This document shows, piece by piece, positions 36,083 through 44,133 of a DNA stretch of 64,000 bases. The notes under the pieces were generated by a model. It was not told where the DNA came from and did no database searches. It was given only the letters and a program-made list of their open reading frames with translations. Position 1 is the first letter of the stretch. Every line of letters starts with the position of its first letter. Origin of the DNA: Sinorhizobium americanum (lineage in GTDB: Bacteria > Pseudomonadota > Alphaproteobacteria > Rhizobiales > Rhizobiaceae); assembly GCF_001651855.1 (NCBI RefSeq), contig NZ_LNQC01000039.1, positions 1 to 64,000 of the forward strand, read 5' to 3'. The translations under genes and the position numbers were made by a program.

Positions 36083-39000
36083 GAGCGATTGGCGAAGCAG
36101 ACGGCGACCTTTCCGGCGTCGCCATCATCGGTATGTCCGGCCGCTTTCCCGGAGCACCTTCGGTAGAAGCCCTGTGGCAGATGATCTGCGAGGGTCGCGA
36201 TGCATTTTCCAAGCTGAAACCGGATGAGCTCGAAGACGCCTTCACCGACGAGGAGCGCGGTAGCGCCAATTACGTGCCCGCCCGCCCGCAGCTGCCAGAC
36301 ATCGAGCTGTTCGACGCCGAGTTCTTCGGCATGTTTCCCCGGGAGGCGGCAGTCACCGATCCGCAACATCGGTTCTTCCTGGAGATCTGCTGGGAGGCGC
36401 TGGAACGCGCCGGCTACGATCCACAGAGATATCCCGGACTTGTCGGCGTATTTGCCGGCGCTTCGATGCCCACCTACCTCATCAACAACGTCCTCGGAGA
36501 GCGGGCGAAGGCGGAGGAGTTCACGTCCAACTACCAGATCGGTTGCTTCCAGCAGATCGTCGGGTCCCTGACGGATGCCCTGGCGACCCGGATTGCCTAC
36601 AAGTTTGACCTGCGCGGGCCCGCCATCACCATTCAGTCGGCCTGCTCGACGTCACTGCTGGCGGTATCGCAGGCCTGCCAGAACCTGTTGACCTACAGTT
36701 GCGACATGGCGCTCGCCGGTGGCGTGTCGATCACAGTGCCGCAGCGGCGCGGCTATTTCTATCAGGAGGGCGGCATGGTGTCGCCCGATGGAATTTGCCG
36801 TCCCTTCGACGAACGGGCCGCCGGGACGGTCTTTGGCAGCGGCGCGGCCGTCGTACTTCTAAAGCGGGTGGAGGATGCGCTTCGTGACGGCGACCAAATC
36901 TTCGCGGTGATCCGCGGCTATGGCGTCAACAACGACGGATCGGAGAAGGTCGGCTTCACAGCGCCGAGCGTGGCTGGCCAGGCCGAGGCCATTGGTGCGG
37001 CGCTGGCGGGCGCCGACGTCGATCCCACGACCATCGGCTATGTCGAATGCCACGGCACGGCGACGCCGCTTGGCGATCCCATTGAATTTGCAGGTCTGCG
37101 GACGGCCTTTGGCGACACGGGCGAGCGGCGGTGGCCATGCGCACTCGGGTCGGTGAAGGGTACGGTCGGCCATCTCGATGCCGCGGCCGGCGTCACGGGA
37201 CTCATCAAGGCGGCGTTGGCGCTCCAGCACGCAAAGATTCCTGGTCTGCACAACTTCACGCGCCCCAATCCTCGCATCGAACTCGACGGGAGCCAGTTCT
37301 ACATTCCCACAAAGATGACCGACTGGCCGGAGGGGAGGGGGCCAAGACGGGCGGGCGTCAGCTCCTTCGGGGTCGGCGGGACCAACGTCCATGTCGTCGT
37401 CGAGGAGGCGCCGGTCCACAGGGCGCCGGAGGGCGATCTCGCCCGCGGCCCGTTCATTCTCCCCCTGTCGGCGCGTAACGAAGCGGCGCTGGCGGCGATG
37501 CGCCTCAACCTGCGAGACCATCTTCAAAAGATGCCTGATGGCGCATTGGCGAGTGTCGCCCATACGCTTCAGACAGGCCGCCGGGTGTTCGCGCATCGCT
37601 CGGCGATCGTCGCCGACAGCGTCGGCGACGCGGTCGAGCGCCTAGGGTCAGAGCGCGTGGCAAGCGCCGTCGCCTCCGATCGCCCGCCCATCGTCTTCAT
37701 GTTCCCGGGACAGGGCTCGCAATATGTCGGAATGGGCGCCGTGCTTTACGAGCGTGAGCCGGAATTCACGCGCTGGATCGATCGCGGCACCGAATTGCTG
37801 CGTGCGTCCCTCAAGACCGACCTACGCGATTTCATCTGTCATGCCGGCGCAGTCTCGCAGGCGATGGCAGATGAGCAGCGCGAGACGCGGATTGCCCAAC
37901 CCTGCCTGTATCTGGTCGAATACGCGCTGGCCCGGTTGTGGATGAGCAGGGGGCTCAAGCCAAGTGCGATGATCGGACATAGCGTCGGCGAGTTCGTTGC
38001 CGCGACGCTCGCCAATGTCATCTCCTTCGAGGATGGCCTGCGCCTGGTGGCCGCCCGCGGTCGTCTCATGCAGGCGCAGCCGCAGGGCGCGATGGTCTCC
38101 GTGCGCGCGGACGTCGAGACAGTGACGACGCACCTGAGCGACGATGTGGAGATCGCTGCGATAAATGCGCCCAAGCTCTGCGTCATTTCCGGGACTTTCG
38201 CCGGCGTCGACGCGACCTGCGCGACCCTTGAGGCATCCGGGGTCGCCTACAGCCGCTTGCACACCTCGCATGCCTTCCATTCCGCGATGATGGACGGAGT
38301 GACCGACGCACTGCGCGAGGAAACCGCCAAGGTCACCTACGGAACGGCGAACCTGCCATATATCTCCTGTGTCAGCGGCAGCTGGCAAACAGGAGATCAG
38401 GGCACGTCGCCGGACTATTGGGCGCGTCATTGCCGCGAGGCGGTGCGGTTTTCGCAGGGCCTCGAAACGCTGAGCCGGGATCAGAAGCCGGTGCTGCTCG
38501 AGGTCGGCCCAGGGCGCACCCTCTCGGTCTTTGCCGCGCAGACACTGAGCCGTGACGCCACCCATGCGATCGTGCAGTCGCTGCCGGAACACGATCGCGC
38601 CCATGCCGCGAGCGAGACGCTTGCCGAGGCGCATGGCAAGCTCTGGATGGCGGGCTGCGATCTCAACTGGCCGGAAAAACCCGGGGCGCAGCCGGAAAAG
38701 CTGCTTCTGCCGACCTATCCATTCCAGCGTCAGCGGCACTGGATCGATGCACCGCCATCGGTCCGGCGCGCCGGCGACCGCGCCCCGGCGGCATCAGCAC
38801 AGACTGCCGAGACACCTGCATCCATTGTGGAAGCCACATCGACCGAGGGAAATCCAACCATGGAAGTCGTCAAACCAGTACCCGCGGCCAGCCGCGCTCC
38901 GAAGCTCGAAGCCTCGTTGTTGACCGTCTTGGCCGACATGTCCGGTGAGGCGCTCGGGGCAGGGGAGTCGACTGCGACCTTCCTGGAGCTGGGTTTGGAT

Positions 39001-42000
39001 TCCCTGTTCATCGGACAGTTCGCGCAGCGGATCGAGAAGGATTACAAGATTAAACTCTCCTTCCGCGAATTGCTGAGCAATATCCCAACTGTCCGTGATC
39101 TGGCGCGCCACCTTGACGAGCAACTGCCGCCAGAACCGGAAACATCGACCCAACCGGTGGTCGCGGAACCCGCCACTGCCGCGCCGATCACCATGCCACC
39201 GCCGGCGTTGTCCGCTCCGACTGCCGTTTTCAGCGCACCGACGGCGAGCGTGCAACCCGCGAGCGCAAGTGGTCTTGAAGGGATCATGCAGTCGCAGCTT
39301 CTGATGGTGCAGTCGATCCTCTCGCAGCAGCTCCAGGTCTTGCAGGCGGGTACCGCGGAGCGCTCACTGTCCCCGGCAGCACCCGTTGTCACGACGGTTC
39401 AGCCTATGCCTGTGCCAGAGCTGCAGCCGGCGCCGTCGACGCCGGAAGCCGCACGGACCGTGGGCGATGGCGATGTCGGCGCGCAGCGTATCAAGCTTTA
39501 CAGCCCAGGTACCAAGAGCGCGGCTTCCGAGATGACGCCCGAGAAGCAAGCCTTCGTGACCGAGCTGATCGCTGCCTATGGCGCGCGCAATCCAAAATCG
39601 AAGAGCTTCACGGACCGGAACCGGCGATGGCTTGCCGATCCGCGCACGGCCGCCGGTTTCCGGCAGGACTGGAAGGAGATCGTTTTCCCGATCGTGTCCG
39701 ATCGGTCGAGGGCTTCCCGCATCTGGGACATCGATGGCAACGAATACATCGACTTGGTCAACGGCATGGGGCAGACGGCCTTCGGCCATGCGCCCGACTT
39801 CGTGGCCGAGGCGATCAAGTCCCAGGTGGATGCGGGTTTCGCCATCGGTCCGCAGACGCCGCTTGCCGGCGAGGTCGCCGAGCTGGTTGCGGCGATGACC
39901 GGACATGAGCGCGTGACCTTCTGCAACACCGGATCGGAAGCGGTGATGGCCGCGATGCGCGTCGCCCGCACGGTCACCGGCCGTGACCGGATCGTCGTTT
40001 TCGGCAACGACTATCACGGCCAGTTCGACGAGGTTCTGGTCAAGGGAAGGAATCGCGGTGGTACACCTGTCGCGCTGCCGGTTGCGGCGGGGATTCCGGC
40101 GGCCTCCGTCACCAACATGACCGTGCTGCGCTATGGCGACGCCGAGAGCCTCGACTGGATTCGCGCAAATGCCGGAGAAATTGCAGCGGTCATCATCGAA
40201 CCGGTGCAGAGCAGGCATCCGGAGCTGCGTCCGGAGGCGTTCGTAAGGTCCTTGCGGGAGATAGCAACGACGTCAGAATTCGCGCTCGTCTTCGACGAGG
40301 TCGTCACCGGTTTCCGGGTTGATCCCGGCGGCATGCAGGCGATCTGGGGCATCAAGGGCGACATGGCGACCTACGGCAAGGTTGTCGGCGGCGGCATGCC
40401 GATCGGCCTTCTGGTCGGCGACAGCCGGTTCATGGATGCGCTCGACGGCGGCCACTGGAACTACGGCGACGATTCCGTGCCGACGACGGCACCGACCTTT
40501 TGCGCGGGGACATTCGTTCGCCATCCGGTGGTCCTCGCTGCGGCCCGTGCCGTGCTCCAGCATATCAAGGGCGACGGCGCCGCGCTGTATGGACGGGTGG
40601 CCGAACGCACCGAGGGGCTGGTGGCCGAGGTCAACGCCGACCTTGCGCGGCGCGGCATCCCCAATGTCGTACAAAGCTACAAGAGCTGGTTCGTCACCGA
40701 TTTCGGCAGGGACGATCCGCTGGGCGCGTTGATTTATGCCAAGATGCGCATGCTCGGCATTCACATCCAGGACGGGTACCCTTGCTTCCTCACGACGGCC
40801 CATAGCGAAGCGGATTTCCAAGCGATCGCTGCCGCGTTCCGTGAAAGCCTTGATGCTTTTCAGGCAGTCGGCATTTTCGGTACGCCTTCCGCGGAGGTGG
40901 CCTCCCCACCGCAGACGTCGATCCCGCGGGCTGCCCGCGTTTCGACGGCTCCTTTGACGGAGGCCCAGAAGGAGATCTGGCTGGCGGCGCAAGCCGGGGA
41001 CGGCGCCTCATGCGCGTTCAACGAATCCTTCACGATGACAATCGATGGGCCGCTTGACGAAGACAAGCTTCGCCAAGCCCTCAAGACCGTTGTCGCGCGG
41101 CACGACGCCCTGCAGATCCGGTTCGGCAGAGCGGGAGACCATTTCGAGTTCATCCCTGATTTCGATCTCGATGTCGGCGGCGCCGATCTCCTCGGGGATA
41201 CCGATCGTGAAGCGCTGTTCGCCCGGTTCGTCGAAGACGAGGCACGCACACCCTTCGATCTGGCCGAAGGTCCGCTCGCCCGTGCATGCATACTGCGCAT
41301 GGAACCTCAGAGCCACCGGCTGGTGTTCACCGCTCATCACATCGTGTGCGACGGCTGGTCGGTCAATGTTCTCGTCGAGGAACTGGCGAGCGCCTATTCC
41401 GCCCTCGTCCGTGGCGCGACCCCAGATCTGCCCGCGGCCCTGTCCTACGCGACCTATGCCACGGAACTTGCTCCAAAGACGGAAATGTCGAACGCGACCG
41501 AGCGCTTCTGGCTCGATCAGTTTGCCGAGGTCCCGGACCTTCCGGACCTGCCGCTCGATCGTCCTCGGCCCGAGCGGCGGAATTTTTCCGGCGGTACCGT
41601 GCATGGACAGATTGGAGCCGACGCCTACAAGGCTCTGAAGAAAGCTGGAGCCAGGGCCGGCGCCACGTTGTTCTCGACTCTGCTTGCAGCTCTTCAGGTG
41701 GTGATCGCCCGTCTTTCCGGGCAGGACGACATCGTCGTCGCCGTACCCTCGGCCGGCCAGAGCCTGCTCGGCGGCCAGACGCTCGTAGGTCATTGCGTCA
41801 ACCTGCTGCCGCTGCGCCAGCGGGTGGATGCAGGCATGCGGTTCGACGCACACCTGAAAGCCACGCAACAACTCGTGATCAATGCCTTCGAGCATCAGGA
41901 CTACACCTATGGCACCCTGGTGCGGAAGCTCAACATCAAGCGCGACATGCACCGCCTGCCGTTGACCGAGATCCAGTTCAACCTGGAGAGAGTGCCGGAA

Positions 42001-44133
42001 AATCTGCACTTCGGTGGCCTTGAGACGCGGATCGCCTCGAACGGTAAGGCCTTTTCCAACTTCGACATGTTCTTCAACCTGACCGAGGGCCCGCAGGGCG
42101 TGCGCATCGACGTCGATTATAATGCCGAAGTCTTCGATAGAGCTACGGTCGAACGTTGGATCGGCCATCTCGTCACCCTTGTCGAGGCGCTTGCCGAGGA
42201 CATAGCCAAGCCGATCGACGAGCTTCCGTTGATGCGCGCGAGCGAGAAAAACTGGCTGGTCCACACGCTCAACGACAGCGCGGCGGACTATGACCGCGAC
42301 GCCTTCGTATTCTCGCTGTTTGCGGATAAGGTGAAGGCCCAGCCGCATGCAGTCGCCGTCGAGCACGACGGTCAGGCCCTGACCTACACCGAACTCGATC
42401 GCCGTTCCGACCAACTCGCTGCCTATATCCAAAAGGTAGTGCCCAACCCCGGTCTGAGGATCGCCGTTCTGGTCGAGCGCTCGCTCGAGATGGTCGTTGC
42501 GTTGCTCGCCATCATGAAATCCGGGCATGCTTATGTGCCGCTCGATCCAGCGCACCCGGAAAACCGGCTCACCCAGACGCTTGAGATCGCACGCGTGGCG
42601 GCCATCATATGCGATAGCGAAAAGTCCGCGGGGCTCGCAGGACCTCAGCTCCCAGCCATTCGGCTGGACACCGACGCCGACGCCATCGCCGCCGTCCGAA
42701 GGGCACCAAAGCTGCCCGCCGACACGGCGGCGGCCGCCTATGTCATCTTCACGTCGGGTTCCACAGGGGCACCCAAAGGGGTGGAAGTGTCGCACAGGGC
42801 GCTGGTCAACTTCCTGGTGTCGATGGAGAAGGAACCGGGTCTGACCGACCGCGACACCATCGTCGCCGTGACGACGATCTCCTTCGATATCGCAGGCCTG
42901 GAGTTGTATCTACCGCTGATCACCGGGGGGCGCGTCGTTCTGGCGGGCCGCCAGGCGGTGCGGGACGGCTTCGCGCTCGTACGCCTCGTCGAGCAGTGCA
43001 ATGCCACCGTGCTCCAGGCGACGCCGACGCTGTGGCAGATGCTTGTGGAAGCGGGCCTCAAGCGCCCCGGTCTCAAGATGCTTTGTGGCGGCGAGCCGCT
43101 GCCGAAGGCGCTGGCCGAAACCTTGCTCGCCACGGGCGGCGAACTCTGGAACATGTACGGACCGACGGAGACGACGATCTGGTCCTCCGTCGGGAAGGTC
43201 GACACCGTCGACAGGCCGATCACGATCGGTCACCCGATTGCCAACACGCAGCTTCATATTCTCGACCAAACCGGCCGTATTGCGGCGATCGGAATTACGG
43301 GAGAGTTGCACATCGGCGGCGAGGGATTGGCGAACGGTTACTTTGATCGTCCCGACCTCACGGAAAAAGCCTTTGTCGAGATCGACATCGGTACCGGCGC
43401 GTCACAGCGCTTGTATCGGACGGGTGACGTCGGCAGGCGGCTTGCCGATGGCACCCTGCAATTGCTCGGCCGCCGCGACCAACAGATCAAACTGCGCGGC
43501 TTCCGCATCGAACTCGGCGATATCGAGGCCGTCATGGCGCGCGCACCCGGTATTCGCCAATGCGCTGTCGTTGCGGCGCAAAACGGCCGGGGAGAAAAGC
43601 ACCTCGTCTGCTACCTCGTGGCCGAGGAAGGCGGCAGCCCCCCGAGCAACGCGCAACTCTCTTCCCATGCGGAATCCAACCTTCCTGCCCACATGGTTCC
43701 GACCTTCTGGGCATTCGATGAGGCGCTCCCGCAGACGGCCAACGGCAAGTTGGACCGGAAGGCGCTGGAGCAACGGGGCTTGCCGCAGCGCGCAGCGACC
43801 GTGATTCGGGTGCCTCCCCGTACGCCGATGGAGGAGCGGCTCTGCACCATCTGGCGCGAGGTGCTGAACTCCGACGATATTGGCGTCGAGGACAATCTCT
43901 ACGCGCTTGGCGCCGACTCTCTCGTCATCTTCCGCATCGCTGCGCGCATGCTGGACAGCGGCCTCGAACTCGAGGCGAAGCATTTGATGATGCATCCCTC
44001 GGTGGCGGAACTCGCGGCCTTCGCCGAGGCGCGCAACGAAGTTGATGCGACGCTGCCCCATCCGAATGTTCCCTCGTTAAGGGATTTCCGCAATGGCGCG
44101 CGCCGCCCCATCGAACAGGTGACACGGGCATGA
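36079..44133 (+). CDS. Hybrid PKS-NRPS: KS-AT-ACP-aminotransferase-C-A-PCP
   Basis: A 2684-aa megasynthase. Ketosynthase (about 12-445): Cys189 in QSACSTSLL, then ECHGTA and GHLDAAAG histidines. Acyltransferase (about 535-830): Ser635 in GHSVGE and HAFH at 731-734, the malonyl-type motif. ACP: Ser975 in LGLDSLF. A Pro/Ala-rich linker with a Gln-rich helix near 1065-1090 leads to a class III aminotransferase (about 1150-1590; PLP Lys1434 in YGKVVGGGM). Condensation domain: HHIVCDG at 1753. Adenylation domain (2120-2560): pocket code D-I-L-Q-L-G-M-I-W-K, one change from the glycine code. PCP: Ser2614. The order matches the ACP-aminotransferase core of iturin/mycosubtilin synthetases, which make beta-amino acids. 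There is no KR, DH or ER. ATGA overlaps link it to both neighbours. Confidence 0.93.
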   Translation: MRAIGEADGDLSGVAIIGMSGRFPGAPSVEALWQMICEGRDAFSKLKPDELEDAFTDEERGSANYVPARPQLPDIELFDAEFFGMFPREAAVTDPQHRFFLEICWEALERAGYDPQRYPGLVGVFAGASMPTYLINNVLGERAKAEEFTSNYQIGCFQQIVGSLTDALATRIAYKFDLRGPAITIQSACSTSLLAVSQACQNLLTYSCDMALAGGVSITVPQRRGYFYQEGGMVSPDGICRPFDERAAGTVFGSGAAVVLLKRVEDALRDGDQIFAVIRGYGVNNDGSEKVGFTAPSVAGQAEAIGAALAGADVDPTTIGYVECHGTATPLGDPIEFAGLRTAFGDTGERRWPCALGSVKGTVGHLDAAAGVTGLIKAALALQHAKIPGLHNFTRPNPRIELDGSQFYIPTKMTDWPEGRGPRRAGVSSFGVGGTNVHVVVEEAPVHRAPEGDLARGPFILPLSARNEAALAAMRLNLRDHLQKMPDGALASVAHTLQTGRRVFAHRSAIVADSVGDAVERLGSERVASAVASDRPPIVFMFPGQGSQYVGMGAVLYEREPEFTRWIDRGTELLRASLKTDLRDFICHAGAVSQAMADEQRETRIAQPCLYLVEYALARLWMSRGLKPSAMIGHSVGEFVAATLANVISFEDGLRLVAARGRLMQAQPQGAMVSVRADVETVTTHLSDDVEIAAINAPKLCVISGTFAGVDATCATLEASGVAYSRLHTSHAFHSAMMDGVTDALREETAKVTYGTANLPYISCVSGSWQTGDQGTSPDYWARHCREAVRFSQGLETLSRDQKPVLLEVGPGRTLSVFAAQTLSRDATHAIVQSLPEHDRAHAASETLAEAHGKLWMAGCDLNWPEKPGAQPEKLLLPTYPFQRQRHWIDAPPSVRRAGDRAPAASAQTAETPASIVEATSTEGNPTMEVVKPVPAASRAPKLEASLLTVLADMSGEALGAGESTATFLELGLDSLFIGQFAQRIEKDYKIKLSFRELLSNIPTVRDLARHLDEQLPPEPETSTQPVVAEPATAAPITMPPPALSAPTAVFSAPTASVQPASASGLEGIMQSQLLMVQSILSQQLQVLQAGTAERSLSPAAPVVTTVQPMPVPELQPAPSTPEAARTVGDGDVGAQRIKLYSPGTKSAASEMTPEKQAFVTELIAAYGARNPKSKSFTDRNRRWLADPRTAAGFRQDWKEIVFPIVSDRSRASRIWDIDGNEYIDLVNGMGQTAFGHAPDFVAEAIKSQVDAGFAIGPQTPLAGEVAELVAAMTGHERVTFCNTGSEAVMAAMRVARTVTGRDRIVVFGNDYHGQFDEVLVKGRNRGGTPVALPVAAGIPAASVTNMTVLRYGDAESLDWIRANAGEIAAVIIEPVQSRHPELRPEAFVRSLREIATTSEFALVFDEVVTGFRVDPGGMQAIWGIKGDMATYGKVVGGGMPIGLLVGDSRFMDALDGGHWNYGDDSVPTTAPTFCAGTFVRHPVVLAAARAVLQHIKGDGAALYGRVAERTEGLVAEVNADLARRGIPNVVQSYKSWFVTDFGRDDPLGALIYAKMRMLGIHIQDGYPCFLTTAHSEADFQAIAAAFRESLDAFQAVGIFGTPSAEVASPPQTSIPRAARVSTAPLTEAQKEIWLAAQAGDGASCAFNESFTMTIDGPLDEDKLRQALKTVVARHDALQIRFGRAGDHFEFIPDFDLDVGGADLLGDTDREALFARFVEDEARTPFDLAEGPLARACILRMEPQSHRLVFTAHHIVCDGWSVNVLVEELASAYSALVRGATPDLPAALSYATYATELAPKTEMSNATERFWLDQFAEVPDLPDLPLDRPRPERRNFSGGTVHGQIGADAYKALKKAGARAGATLFSTLLAALQVVIARLSGQDDIVVAVPSAGQSLLGGQTLVGHCVNLLPLRQRVDAGMRFDAHLKATQQLVINAFEHQDYTYGTLVRKLNIKRDMHRLPLTEIQFNLERVPENLHFGGLETRIASNGKAFSNFDMFFNLTEGPQGVRIDVDYNAEVFDRATVERWIGHLVTLVEALAEDIAKPIDELPLMRASEKNWLVHTLNDSAADYDRDAFVFSLFADKVKAQPHAVAVEHDGQALTYTELDRRSDQLAAYIQKVVPNPGLRIAVLVERSLEMVVALLAIMKSGHAYVPLDPAHPENRLTQTLEIARVAAIICDSEKSAGLAGPQLPAIRLDTDADAIAAVRRAPKLPADTAAAAYVIFTSGSTGAPKGVEVSHRALVNFLVSMEKEPGLTDRDTIVAVTTISFDIAGLELYLPLITGGRVVLAGRQAVRDGFALVRLVEQCNATVLQATPTLWQMLVEAGLKRPGLKMLCGGEPLPKALAETLLATGGELWNMYGPTETTIWSSVGKVDTVDRPITIGHPIANTQLHILDQTGRIAAIGITGELHIGGEGLANGYFDRPDLTEKAFVEIDIGTGASQRLYRTGDVGRRLADGTLQLLGRRDQQIKLRGFRIELGDIEAVMARAPGIRQCAVVAAQNGRGEKHLVCYLVAEEGGSPPSNAQLSSHAESNLPAHMVPTFWAFDEALPQTANGKLDRKALEQRGLPQRAATVIRVPPRTPMEERLCTIWREVLNSDDIGVEDNLYALGADSLVIFRIAARMLDSGLELEAKHLMMHPSVAELAAFAEARNEVDATLPHPNVPSLRDFRNGARRPIEQVTRA

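Noticed and set aside
41008-42795. 595-codon minus-strand frame opposite the C and A domains of the PKS-NRPS
   Set aside because: Antisense to clearly functional domains; composition typical of the complement of GC-rich coding DNA.
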